Source: Oscillospiraceae bacterium (GTDB taxonomy: Bacteria; Bacillota; Clostridia; Oscillospirales; Ruminococcaceae). Taken from it: DNA of 17,780 nt. The DNA is taken from the NCBI GenBank assembly GCA_030527085.1, contig JAUNBN010000006.1, forward strand, positions 1-17,780, written 5' to 3'. Within the stretch, counting starts at the first letter, position 1; each line of letters starts with the position of its first letter. Positions 1-7,657 of the stretch are shown piece after piece. Position numbers and translations under genes: made by a program. A model generated the notes under the pieces. That model was not told the DNA's origin. It saw nothing but the letters and a program-made list of their open reading frames with translations, and did no database searches.

Positions 1-435
1 GAATACATCAGCGGCCGCGGGCTTACCGAGCCCTTTACCGACGCGGACGACCCCTCCCACGGCTATGTTGAAATGCTCGAGATAAACGCCGACGGCAGCT
101 TCACCCTGACCCACCTCCTCCCCGACGCGCGCGACGAGGACGGCTACCTCGACGGCTCCTGGCCCATTGACAGCGTCCTCAGCGGCGAGGTCGAGGTCTA
201 TGTTGAAAACCAGTGCCTGCTCTTCAAGTATTCGGAGTTCGGTCAGGACTACTACATCGACCGCTACATAATCGAAACCGGGGACGGCTCCCTTACTCTG
301 CGCGAGTTCTATACCGACGACATGAGCGAGAGCTTCGACATGGTCTACCGCCGAATAGACGGCGAGACTGCCGCCGTGCCCGAGGACTCGAGCGTGGAAG
401 CCTCTGCTGACAGCGAAGCCGCCGAGGCCGTTTAA
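1..435 (+). CDS. C-terminal part of an unrecognised, possibly secreted protein (5' truncated)
   Basis: The reading frame is open from the first base of the window, so this is the 3' part of a longer gene; the ATG at 73 is probably internal. The visible 144 residues are acidic and rich in aromatic residues in alternating beta-strand patterns, with segments such as GSFTLTHLLPD, CLLFKYSEFGQDYYIDRY and SLTLREFYTDD. They end in a low-complexity Ala/Glu/Ser/Asp tail. The run of short strands ending in DMVYRRID resembles small lipocalin-like beta-barrels found in Clostridia, but I do not recognise the family with confidence. Any signal peptide would lie outside the window. The sirtuin gene follows 86 bases downstream on the same strand. 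The function is unknown. Confidence 0.7.
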   Translation, partial: EYISGRGLTEPFTDADDPSHGYVEMLEINADGSFTLTHLLPDARDEDGYLDGSWPIDSVLSGEVEVYVENQCLLFKYSEFGQDYYIDRYIIETGDGSLTLREFYTDDMSESFDMVYRRIDGETAAVPEDSSVEASADSEAAEAV

Positions 436-446
436 AGTATCTTTAA

Positions 447-500
447 GGCCGCCTTGCAATACGCCGACATCGGCCCGCCGCCCCTTTACAGCAGGCGGCC
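447..500 (+). repeat. Nested inverted repeat ahead of the sirtuin gene
   Basis: An 8-bp perfect inverted repeat (GGCCGCCT at 447-454, AGGCGGCC at 493-500) encloses a small inner hairpin (GCCG 463-466, CGGC 471-474). It lies between the stop of the first gene and the Shine-Dalgarno site of the sirtuin gene (AAGGGAG at 508-514). No T-run follows, so it is not a classical terminator. It may be a leader structure or simply GC-rich spacer. Confidence 0.35.
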
Positions 501-521
501 GAACACAAAGGGAGAAAAACA

Positions 522-1247
522 ATGCCCACAGCTGAGGATTTAAACAAGCTTATAGCCGAAAGCTCCAATATAGTCTTTTTCGGCGGCGCGGGCGTTTCCG
601 TGCCCAGCGGCATACCCGATTTCAGAAGCCCGGACGGCCTTTACAACCAGAAATACAAATACCCGCCCGAGACCATTATCTCCGCGAGCTTTTTTGCTTT
701 GCACGCGGAAGAGTTTTACGAGTTCTACAAGGACAAAATGCTCTTTCCCAAGGCCGAGCCGAACGCCGCGCACTATAAGCTCGCCGAGCTCGAAAAGGCG
801 GGCAGGCTTCGCGCCGTAGTGACGCAGAACATAGACGGTCTGCACCAGAAGGCGGGAAGCCGCCGCGTCCTCGAGCTGCACGGCAGCGTCCACCGCAACT
901 ACTGCTGCCAGTGCGAAAAGGAATTTGATTTGGCTTACATCCTCGCGAGCGAGGGCGTGCCGCGCTGCGACGCCTGCGGCGGCCTTGTAAAGCCGGACGT
1001 GGTGCTCTACGAGGAACCGCTCGACACGACTACGGTAGACGGCGCTATTTACGCCATAAGCCGCTGCGATCTGCTCATAATAGGCGGAACCTCCATGTCC
1101 GTCTACCCGGCGGCGGGCCTCGTGCAGTACCGCCCGAAAAAGTCCCGCCTCGCCATAGTGAACCTTAGTCCAACGCCCAGCGACAGCGCCGCGGACCTTG
1201 TTGTAAGCGGCAGCATAGATAAGGTCTTTGAGGCTGTAGGCGTTTAA
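522..1247 (+). CDS. NAD-dependent protein deacylase, sirtuin (Sir2/CobB family)
   Basis: This is a complete 241-residue bacterial sirtuin, a cytosolic enzyme that removes acyl groups from lysine using NAD+. The NAD-binding signature GAGVSVPSGIPDFRS is at about residues 22-36 and TQNIDGLHQKAG at 101-112, with the catalytic histidine in LHG at 119-121 (His120). The structural zinc is held by two CxxC pairs (Cys128/Cys131 and Cys149/Cys152). The VVLYEEPL segment replaces the more common FGE motif, a form I associate with clostridial sirtuins. The Tyr-x-x-Arg pair typical of desuccinylase-type sirtuins is not evident (FYEFYKDKM instead), which favours deacetylase activity. The start is fixed by AAGGGAG seven bases before the ATG. 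It may be co-transcribed with the preceding gene. Transcription should end at the hairpin at 1306-1333. Confidence 0.95.
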   Translation: MPTAEDLNKLIAESSNIVFFGGAGVSVPSGIPDFRSPDGLYNQKYKYPPETIISASFFALHAEEFYEFYKDKMLFPKAEPNAAHYKLAELEKAGRLRAVVTQNIDGLHQKAGSRRVLELHGSVHRNYCCQCEKEFDLAYILASEGVPRCDACGGLVKPDVVLYEEPLDTTTVDGAIYAISRCDLLIIGGTSMSVYPAAGLVQYRPKKSRLAIVNLSPTPSDSAADLVVSGSIDKVFEAVGV

Positions 1248-1264
1248 GGCGGCGCTCGCAAATT

Positions 1265-1294
1265 AAAAAAAGAGGGCGGCTGCAAAGCCCCCTC
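1265..1294 (-). terminator. Rho-independent terminator for the minus-strand phosphonate operon
   Basis: A stem of GAGGG/CCCTC and GGCT/AGCC with a one-base bulge and a GCAA loop (1272-1294) is followed, in the minus direction, by seven T residues (A-run 1265-1271 on the plus strand). The orientation suits transcripts leaving the phosphonopyruvate decarboxylase gene. Confidence 0.8.
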
Positions 1295-1305
1295 GAAATA
1301 TAGTG

Positions 1306-1333
1306 AAAAAAGAGCGGGAGTCCTGCTCTTTTT
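1306..1333. terminator. Bidirectional terminator between convergent genes
   Basis: AAAAAGAGC (1307-1315) pairs with GCTCTTTTT (1325-1333). This gives a 9-bp stem whose own arms supply the T-run in both directions. It lies between the converging sirtuin (+) and decarboxylase (-) genes and can stop transcripts from either side. Confidence 0.85.
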
Positions 1334-1378
1334 AAATATCGAAGCATTTGCCGAAAGCCCAAAGCTCGCTGTGTCAGA

Positions 1379-1404
1379 CTTTAAGATTAGTCTAACTCTT
1401 AAAG
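1379..1404. repeat. AT-rich inverted repeat downstream of the phosphonate operon
   Basis: CTTTAAGA (1379-1386) and TCTTAAAG (1397-1404) form a perfect 8-bp inverted repeat. An inner TTA/TAA pairing is interrupted by one extra C. It lies between the decarboxylase stop and the two terminators. It could be an RNA hairpin in the operon 3' end or a protein-binding dyad. Confidence 0.4.
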
Positions 1405-1466
1405 GAAGCTTTTACCATGAGGCGCGCATCATATCCGAAAGGCAGCAGCCCTGCACTTTTCAGCAC

Positions 1467-2588
1467 CTAGGGACGCGAGGCCAGGTACGCCATAAGTTCT
1501 TCCTTGTTGTCCTTGGGCGTGGAAGTGGGCCTGCCTAGATCCGCGCGCGCTTCTGCGGCGCATTTGGCCTCTATAAAGCAGAGCGTCCCGCGCTCCCTCG
1601 CCGCCTTTAAAGCTCGCTCCAGCTCCTCATAATCGCTTGCCGACGCGGCAAAGGGATAGCCGCAGCCCTCGGCAATCTTCACCCAGTCCATACCGCCCGC
1701 GACGGTCGGCAGGCCGCCCACGCTCTCGTGCGCGGCGTTGTTGATAAGAATATGAATAAGATTGCGCGGCGCGCTCTGGCCGATCAGCGCCATCGCTCCC
1801 ATGTGCATAAGGGCGGCTCCGTCGCCGTCTATGCACCAGACACGGCGGGAGGGCTTTTGCAATGCGAGGCCCAGGGCTATTGAGGAACTGTGGCCCATTG
1901 AGCCGACGGTGAGAAAATCATATTTGTGCGGCTGCCCGGCGGCCTTTCTGAGCTCAAAGAGCTCGCGCGAGGTCTTGCCGGTGGTGGATATCACAATATC
2001 CTCTTCAGAGGCCGCTGTTACGCGCCGGATAAGCTCCTCACGCAGCATGGAGCCCGCGTCCCCGGGTCTGAATTTTTCTGAATACTCGAGCGCGCCCTTC
2101 GCGATAACAAAGGCGACTTGCTTGCCCCTTTGCAAAAGAGGCTTAAACTCCTCCAGCTTCGCGGCCAGCTGCCCAGGCGTCGTATCCCCGCGGACGACAA
2201 AGCAGCTCACCTGCATATCCTCCAGCAGACGAAGCGTAACCTCGCCCTGATAGACGTGCTGCAGCTCGTCGTGAACTCCCGGCTCCCCGCGCCAGCCCAC
2301 GACGAAGATGCAGGGAATGCCGTACACCTTCTCGTTCAGCAGGGAGGCCAGGGGGTTGACTATATTGCCTATCCCGCTGTTTTGCAGGTAGACCACCGGC
2401 GTTTTGCCCGTCGCCAGATGATAGCCCGCCGCCAGCGCTGCGGCGTTGCCCTCGTTGGCGGCGATTATATGCCGCCCGCCGACGCCGCAGGTATTCATCA
2501 GATAGCTGCAAAAGGGACTCAGCTGACTGTCGGGAACGCCGGTGAAAAATTCGCTGTTTAAAAGTTTTGTAAAGGTTTCAGCTCTCAT
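1467..2588 (-). CDS. aepY: Phosphonopyruvate decarboxylase
   Basis: This thiamine-diphosphate enzyme of 373 residues converts phosphonopyruvate to phosphonoacetaldehyde and CO2, the irreversible step that drives phosphonate synthesis. The N-terminal pyrimidine-binding domain carries the catalytic glutamate in ANEGNAAALAAGYH (Glu46). The C-terminal diphosphate-binding domain has the GDG...NN signature at about 255-284 (DGDGAALMHMGAMALIG, then ILINNAAHESVGG). The C-terminus RPTSTPKDNKE is characteristic of the family. The start at 2588 (MRAETFTKLLNSEFFTGVPDSQ) matches the family N-terminus; the open frame continues to 2648 but would add a basic tail overlapping the upstream gene. It overlaps the radical SAM gene by 11 bases, so translational coupling is likely. 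It is the last gene of the operon. No phosphonoacetaldehyde transaminase or reductase follows. Confidence 0.93.
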   Translation of the reverse strand: MRAETFTKLLNSEFFTGVPDSQLSPFCSYLMNTCGVGGRHIIAANEGNAAALAAGYHLATGKTPVVYLQNSGIGNIVNPLASLLNEKVYGIPCIFVVGWRGEPGVHDELQHVYQGEVTLRLLEDMQVSCFVVRGDTTPGQLAAKLEEFKPLLQRGKQVAFVIAKGALEYSEKFRPGDAGSMLREELIRRVTAASEEDIVISTTGKTSRELFELRKAAGQPHKYDFLTVGSMGHSSSIALGLALQKPSRRVWCIDGDGAALMHMGAMALIGQSAPRNLIHILINNAAHESVGGLPTVAGGMDWVKIAEGCGYPFAASASDYEELERALKAARERGTLCFIEAKCAAEARADLGRPTSTPKDNKEELMAYLASRP

Positions 2589-4005
2589 TTTTCGCTTTCT
2601 TTTTGAGCTCGCTTGAGGAAACGTTCGGGGTGTATTCGGGCTCAACAATTTCTCCGCCCCACTCTGACATCAGCTTGATCGCCTTTTCTCTAACTTCGGA
2701 GAGAGGCCCGCTTCTCCAGTCGGTGCCATGTACCATAATATCCGGCATATACCTGCGCAGATTGTCCGAATAATCTTTCGTGCTCTGCTCCACAACTTCG
2801 TCAACGCCCTTTAGATGCTCAACCACTATTTTACGCTGGTCATAGGACATATAGGGTTCCGGCTTGTAGGAGCGTATCGCGTCGTCGCTGAAGAGCCCCA
2901 CCATAACGCGCCCGAGCTTGCTCGCTTCCCTTATTATGTTTATATGTCCGGGGTGAATGATATCGGCTGCCATGGGCACATAAACAAGCTTTTGATAGGG
3001 GAAGCCGGCGGCCTTAATGCGCATCCTGACTTTTTTATCGAGGAATTGGTCTTCGTTTGCGGTTGCCAGCTCCGGCATCAGGGGCGCGGCAGGCCGCAGC
3101 TGATGATGAACACAGCCGTCGCATATAGTGCCGCAAAGAGAGTCGTCCATAAACATGCGGCGAACTTCCTTCATCTTTTCGCCGTACCAGCCCTCCTTGA
3201 GCGATACCTTGTTGAGATCCGCAACAATCAGCATATTCTCATAATCCGCGTTTTCTACCGAGAGGTAGCCCTCGCAGGTAACGCAGAGCGCGTCAAAGGG
3301 CAGATTGCAGCGCCGGTATGTCTCGTTGTCCGTGGTGCATTTGAGCAGGTATTCGATTTCCGGCATATACCCGCCCTGATTGTACACGTTCTTGAAAACT
3401 ATCTCGTCGGTCAAGTCTCCGAATTTTTCGAAGTACATATCGCGCATATTCTCAGTGAAGCGCGTGAGGATACCGGTTACAAAAATCTTATACTGCTTGC
3501 CGCTCTCTTTGCGGTACTCGTTAAGGTACTTAAGGTGCTCGACAACCGTGTCAAAATGGTCGTGCCCGTGGATAAACTTGTAAAGCTCTCTTTCGGGAGC
3601 GTTTATCGAAAACTTTATGCTGTCGAGTCCCGCGTCAATTACGGCGCGTATCCTTTCGGGCGTTGCCAAAGAACCGTTAGAGGTAAGGTAGGTATATTCA
3701 TAGCCTATTTCTTTTGCAAGCCGTATATAATCCGGCAGCTCCGGCACGAGGAAAGGCTCGCCGGTAGCGTAAAAACCCACCTCGCGGGTGCCCAGCTCGT
3801 AGGCCTGACGCAGTGCGCTTTCCGCCATCTCCGGCTTCATCTTGCCCACCTTGCGCTTCATCTTCTGATGGGCGCAGAAGATACATTCGTGATTGCAGGC
3901 GTTTGAAAGCTCCAGCAGAAAGTTCGAATAGGGGAACGGAGGCTCAAGGCTGTAAAGCTCCGCTCTCTCCGCTTTTTTTAAGCGTACTCTTTCCTGAAGA
4001 TCCAT
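2578..4005 (-). CDS. Radical SAM/SPASM enzyme fused to an HxGH cytidylyltransferase domain
   Basis: This 475-residue protein has two domains. The N-terminal part is a radical SAM enzyme: the cluster motif CNHECIFC is at residues 37-44 (CxxxCxxC), with GEP at 82-84 for SAM binding. A SPASM-like set of cysteines (233, 241, 244, 291, 295, 298) should hold an auxiliary iron-sulfur cluster. There is no N-terminal cobalamin-binding domain. From about residue 340 follows a TagD-like nucleotidyltransferase with HPGH (351-354), VHGTDW (425-430) and VSSSE (462-466), the expected nucleotide-binding signatures. The likely roles are CMP activation of a phosphonate plus a radical modification of the same molecule; neither substrate can be read from sequence. 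The start has AAAGGGAG seven bases upstream, 26 bases after the PEP mutase stop. I know of no characterised protein with this domain order. Confidence 0.85.
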   Translation of the reverse strand: MDLQERVRLKKAERAELYSLEPPFPYSNFLLELSNACNHECIFCAHQKMKRKVGKMKPEMAESALRQAYELGTREVGFYATGEPFLVPELPDYIRLAKEIGYEYTYLTSNGSLATPERIRAVIDAGLDSIKFSINAPERELYKFIHGHDHFDTVVEHLKYLNEYRKESGKQYKIFVTGILTRFTENMRDMYFEKFGDLTDEIVFKNVYNQGGYMPEIEYLLKCTTDNETYRRCNLPFDALCVTCEGYLSVENADYENMLIVADLNKVSLKEGWYGEKMKEVRRMFMDDSLCGTICDGCVHHQLRPAAPLMPELATANEDQFLDKKVRMRIKAAGFPYQKLVYVPMAADIIHPGHINIIREASKLGRVMVGLFSDDAIRSYKPEPYMSYDQRKIVVEHLKGVDEVVEQSTKDYSDNLRRYMPDIMVHGTDWRSGPLSEVREKAIKLMSEWGGEIVEPEYTPNVSSSELKKKAKNES

Positions 4006-4031
4006 GATAAGTCTCCCTTTCTTTGGTCGGA

Positions 4032-5339
4032 TTATTCCTCGGGAATCAATGAAATGATCTCTTTGATAGACATGCAGTATTTCTCATCGGCTTCCTTGGC
4101 TCTGTGGTGCTCGAGGATGGTTTCGGCGGTTTTTCTCATGCTTGGAAAACCGCTGCGCGTCAATTGATTTGCATATATAACAATGTTAACGCCGCGCAGT
4201 TTAAACTCCTCTTCAGTAACGGAATTGAAAGATGTTGGCACTACTACGAGAACCGAACGCTTGTCTTCCTTTCGGAAAGCATCAATGAACCGGAAGATTT
4301 CATCCGGCTCTTTTTTTCGCGAATGTATCATTATGCCGTCCGCGCCGGCAGCGCTGTAAGCCCGCGCTCTTTTCAGCGCGTCGTCCATGCCGCGCTCGAG
4401 AATTAAGCTTTCCACCCGCGCTATTATCATGAACTCGCTCGTTTTCTGAGCCTTCTTTCCCGCGGTTATTTTCTCGCAGAAGTTTTCAATGCTGTCCTGC
4501 GTTTGAGGAACCTCAGTTCCGAAAAGCGAGTTCTTCTTAAGCCCGGTTTTGTCCTCAATTATAATGGCGGAAACGCCCATGCGCTCAAGGGTTCTGACGG
4601 TATATATAAAGTGTTCGGTAAGCCCGCCCGTGTCTCCGTCCATAACGATTGGCTTAGTAGTCACTTCCATTATTTCATCAATGGTTTTTATTCTGGACGA
4701 AAAATCAACGAGCTCTATATCTGGCTTTCCCTTTGCCGTTGAGTCGCAAAGGCTGGAAACCCACATTCCATCGAATTGCCTGACGGCGCCGTTTTGAAAA
4801 ACGCTCGTCTTTTCAACAATCAGCCCCGTTATTCCGCTGTGAGCCTCGAGGCAGGTTACAAGTCCTTTGGCGGCCAGCAGGTTCTTCAGTCTGCCGCGGC
4901 GGATATCCGGAATGGAAAGCTGCGAGCGGGCGGCGGCTTCTATTCTTCCGTACTCCTCATTTTCCGTAAAGGGAAACTCTATAAGCTCTCCCCCAAATTC
5001 GGAGAGCAGTCTAATGCACTCCTCGCGAATCGGCTTTTGAAACCCTGTTTTCCAATCATCGCCGTGAACGATATAGTCGGGTCTTAGCTCGGTAATTACC
5101 TCTTGATAATCAAGGCGATTCTGCTTCACAACCCTGCTAACGCCGTTAATACCCGCGGCTATCTTCATGCGCTCTTCGCAAGAGAGCAGGGGGTACCTTT
5201 TATAGCTGGAAACCACCTCATCGCTCAAAACTCCGACGGTGAGCTCACCTAGGGCGGCTGCCTTTTGGATTATGTTTATATGACCCCCATGCAGGATATC
5301 GGTGCTCATGCTCATGAACACGGTTTTTTTGTCGCTCAT
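4032..5339 (-). CDS. aepX: Cytidylyltransferase-PEP mutase fusion (phosphonate biosynthesis entry enzyme)
   Basis: This is a 435-residue two-domain protein. The C-terminal domain is phosphoenolpyruvate mutase, which makes the C-P bond of phosphonopyruvate from PEP. DGDTGG lies at about 234-239 and the diagnostic EDKTGLKKNS at about 262-271, matching the EDKxxxKxNS motif that separates mutases from isocitrate-lyase relatives. The N-terminal domain is TagD-like, with HGGH at 17-20 and VHGDDW at 91-96. Its third signature, normally (G)ISSTxL near residue 126, is replaced by FTENEEYGRI. The same order of domains is known in Fom1 of fosfomycin biosynthesis, whose cytidylyltransferase activates 2-hydroxyethylphosphonate. 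The start is the ATG at 5339, preceded by AAGGGGAG; a TTG at 5354 is an upstream alternative. It lies 11 bases after the YidC-fusion stop. Confidence 0.92.
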   Translation of the reverse strand: MSDKKTVFMSMSTDILHGGHINIIQKAAALGELTVGVLSDEVVSSYKRYPLLSCEERMKIAAGINGVSRVVKQNRLDYQEVITELRPDYIVHGDDWKTGFQKPIREECIRLLSEFGGELIEFPFTENEEYGRIEAAARSQLSIPDIRRGRLKNLLAAKGLVTCLEAHSGITGLIVEKTSVFQNGAVRQFDGMWVSSLCDSTAKGKPDIELVDFSSRIKTIDEIMEVTTKPIVMDGDTGGLTEHFIYTVRTLERMGVSAIIIEDKTGLKKNSLFGTEVPQTQDSIENFCEKITAGKKAQKTSEFMIIARVESLILERGMDDALKRARAYSAAGADGIMIHSRKKEPDEIFRFIDAFRKEDKRSVLVVVPTSFNSVTEEEFKLRGVNIVIYANQLTRSGFPSMRKTAETILEHHRAKEADEKYCMSIKEIISLIPEE

Positions 5340-5350
5340 AACGCTCCCCT

Positions 5351-7432
5351 TCAAGAATTGCTGCCGGCCGAGCGCCTGCGGTTGATTTCGCCGATTATGT
5401 AATCCGAGCCCGCCGCGCCCTTTGACCCGACATTATAGACCGTATCCTTAACTATTTTGTCTATGTCGTCTTTAGTGAGTATCCTGCCGTTCTTTATATC
5501 GTTTATGACGTCCGTAAGACGCTGAGTTTCGTCGGTGTTCAGGGATACGCCTATCTTATCCCTAATTTTAATCTGTATGGGCTCAAGGTTTATCTTTTCA
5601 TATTCCGGATTCAGAACCTTCATCGGCGTATTGATAAACAAACACGGGCGCAGCGTAGTAAAGGAATACTCCATAGATATTCCCGACCAGTCGGTTATCA
5701 TAAGGTCAGAAGTATACAGGCTGTCGTTTGTTGAAAAGTCCGTCTCAAACTCGACATCGCTGCAGTCGGAATAACGCTGCGCGAGCTCGGCGAGTCTGCC
5801 CGAGTTGTGGCGCATGTATTGAGGATGAGGCCGCACAATAATGCGCCAGCCCCTGCCCATCACCGCATTAAGCACGCCGTCTATACACGAGTCCAGGATG
5901 TTGCCGTCGTGGTGTGAGGGGGCGATAAGCACCTGAAAGCGGGAATCCTTCTTTTCAAGCAGCTCATAGCTTTCGCGAAGGTCGTCCAGCAGGGGATAGC
6001 CGAACTCGACAAGCCTCTTTTCGGGCAGTCCGTAAACCCGCTCTGTTTCGCGTATCTCCGCTGTGTGGTGGGGACCTACGCACAGTATTGTGTCATAGTG
6101 GTCGAAGGCGCCCGTGCGGTATATCATATGCGTGCTCACCATCGCGTGGAAAGTATACACATAGTCTATGTCCTTGCGCACCAGAGAGCGCTTGTAGTAG
6201 TACTTCTCTATCTCGGGCATGGTCATTACCATGAGCTCGGTATCGAGCTTCATGAAGAAGTAAATAAGATTGTTGCCCTCAATATAATAGGGAATAAAGC
6301 GCTCGCTCGCCAGAGAGAACACCTCGTCGTTCGCGTCGCTCGTGACATAGTGTATAACAATGTCGCTCTCGGCGAGTATGCGTTCTATCAAGTCCTTGTA
6401 ATAGCGGTAGAAGCCGTTTTTTACAGAGTAGAACACCAGCTCCTTGCCCTCGTTGTCGGGGCTGAAAAAGCGCTTGTAGTCCGCCTTGGCGCGCTTCTTC
6501 TGCTCGCGGGTGGGCCCGCTTTGCTTCTGGGCCCTCTGCGCGCTTTCGAGCGTTTTTTTACTGGCTTCCAGAACCTCGTAATCTATATATTTTTTGGGCG
6601 GAATGAGCGCGTTCACAAAGAACATTATGAGTATGGCGGCCAGGTTCCCCACCGCCCAGTAAACGCCGATAGCGGCGGGCACCAGAAAGGCGAAGGCCAG
6701 CGAGAAGAGCGTCAGGAACAGAGTCATTCCCGTCTGGCTCTTTCGCTTCTGCTCCTTTTGAAGCACGTTGAAGCGGTTTTGAAGCTCGGAGAGCAGCAGC
6801 GAGCTCAGGGCGGCGAGGGCAGGCACGATAAGCAGCCAGCTCGCCTCGCTCAAGGAGGGCGTCTGCGATAAATCAAGACCGAAAAGCCTGAAATCCAGCG
6901 CGTTTATCTTCGCCAGAGCCTCCCGCGCGCCGCTTCCCGATACAGCGGAAAAAGCGGAGGCGTAGGCCGAATCCTGCGCCATTCTCGCTGTAATCAGCTG
7001 CCCCGCCGCTCCGAGCGTTTCAACTCCGAGCGCCGAGGCGGCCGCCGCAGAAAGCGCGTCAATGGTATCCGCGGAAAGCCTCAGCAGAAACTTCAGGGGA
7101 TTATAGACAACATTAATAAGCCCGACGATTATAGGAATTTGTATAAGCATCGGGACCACGCCGAGGAGCGGGCGGTATTTTTCTTTTTTGTAGAGCTCCA
7201 GCTGCTCCTGCGCGGCCTTGTCTTTATCTCCGGCATAGCGCGCCGCTATCTCGTTGACCTGCGGCTGGAGCCTCACCATCTTTATTGAGTTTTTCTGCAC
7301 CCAGATACTGAGCGGCAGCATTATCAGCTTTGTTGCGGCCGCGAACAGTATTATTGTAAGGCCGTAATTGCCCGTAAGCTCAAACAGCCACCGCATGAGC
7401 CAGCCCAGCGGAGCGGCGATTATATTTATCAT
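5351..7432 (-). CDS. YidC/Oxa1 membrane insertase fused to a CDP-glycerol glycerophosphotransferase-like domain
   Basis: This 693-residue protein joins two families. Residues 1-285 are a YidC/Oxa1-type insertase: GNYGLTIILF leads into a first core helix with a lysine (Lys35) at the groove position usually held by arginine. RLQPQVNEI follows, then LLGVVPMLIQIPIIVGL at about 89-105 and two more hydrophobic segments near 198-215 and 235-275. A basic linker (about 297-322) leads to a cytoplasmic domain of about 365 residues. This domain resembles TagB/TagF teichoic-acid polymerases, with VGPHH (452-456), FGYPLLDDL, APSHHDGN, IIVRPHPQ (531-538) and ITDWSGISMEYSF (579-591). TagF-type enzymes transfer phosphoglycerol from CDP-glycerol; beside two cytidylyltransferases, a CMP-phosphonate donor is a plausible alternative. 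The Shine-Dalgarno site is weak and the small upstream gene ends 12 bases away, which suggests coupled translation. Confidence 0.88.
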   Translation of the reverse strand: MINIIAAPLGWLMRWLFELTGNYGLTIILFAAATKLIMLPLSIWVQKNSIKMVRLQPQVNEIAARYAGDKDKAAQEQLELYKKEKYRPLLGVVPMLIQIPIIVGLINVVYNPLKFLLRLSADTIDALSAAAASALGVETLGAAGQLITARMAQDSAYASAFSAVSGSGAREALAKINALDFRLFGLDLSQTPSLSEASWLLIVPALAALSSLLLSELQNRFNVLQKEQKRKSQTGMTLFLTLFSLAFAFLVPAAIGVYWAVGNLAAILIMFFVNALIPPKKYIDYEVLEASKKTLESAQRAQKQSGPTREQKKRAKADYKRFFSPDNEGKELVFYSVKNGFYRYYKDLIERILAESDIVIHYVTSDANDEVFSLASERFIPYYIEGNNLIYFFMKLDTELMVMTMPEIEKYYYKRSLVRKDIDYVYTFHAMVSTHMIYRTGAFDHYDTILCVGPHHTAEIRETERVYGLPEKRLVEFGYPLLDDLRESYELLEKKDSRFQVLIAPSHHDGNILDSCIDGVLNAVMGRGWRIIVRPHPQYMRHNSGRLAELAQRYSDCSDVEFETDFSTNDSLYTSDLMITDWSGISMEYSFTTLRPCLFINTPMKVLNPEYEKINLEPIQIKIRDKIGVSLNTDETQRLTDVINDIKNGRILTKDDIDKIVKDTVYNVGSKGAAGSDYIIGEINRRRSAGSNS

Positions 7433-7444
7433 GCTGAGTTTGTC

Positions 7445-7630
7445 TTATTCGCCCTTGGCTTCTTTTTGCTCGGCCCGGGCCTTAAGCTGCTTCTCGGTGG
7501 CCTCTATCTTTTTCTGCTGGAAAAAGAGCTTTATCTTCTTCCAGAAAACGCCCACCACTACGCCCAGCGAGATAACTACGCCGGCCACTACCTGAATTAT
7601 GTATGAGGTTGCCGCGGGATCGATATACAT
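7445..7630 (-). CDS. Small single-span membrane protein (61 residues)
   Basis: The short protein begins MYIDPAATSYIIQVVAGVV, continues as one hydrophobic helix (about residues 9-29), and ends in a strongly basic, then charged, coiled-coil-like tail from residue 30. No enzymatic motif is present. AGGAG lies eight bases before the ATG, making the start secure. A sigma-A-like promoter (7658-7686) lies directly upstream, so this gene would be the first of a transcript that continues into the YidC fusion and the phosphonate genes. From memory, similar MxIDPATTSY proteins occur near surface-polysaccharide modification genes in Clostridia, but I cannot name a function. A partner or regulator of the adjacent insertase fusion is the simplest guess. 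Confidence 0.8.
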   Translation of the reverse strand: MYIDPAATSYIIQVVAGVVISLGVVVGVFWKKIKLFFQQKKIEATEKQLKARAEQKEAKGE

Positions 7631-7657
7631 TTTCTTTCTCCTAGTATTGTTTTTGTA

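Noticed and set aside
1417..1470. 17-codon plus-strand ORF (MRRASYPKGSSPALFST) with AAGGAAG upstream
   Set aside because: It is too short to support, lies after the terminators between convergent genes, and its stop overlaps the decarboxylase stop. No convincing promoter is seen.
2589..2648. Upstream extension of the phosphonopyruvate decarboxylase
   Set aside because: The extra 20 residues are coding sequence of the overlapping radical SAM fusion, and the family N-terminus aligns with the ATG at 2588.
2815..3906. 363-codon open frame on the plus strand
   Set aside because: It is antisense to the radical SAM fusion, whose motifs are unambiguous. Composition reflects the complementary codons and no family is recognisable.
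6065..6871. 268-codon open frame on the plus strand
   Set aside because: It is a shadow of the YidC-transferase fusion, His- and Glu-rich as expected for the complement of that coding sequence.
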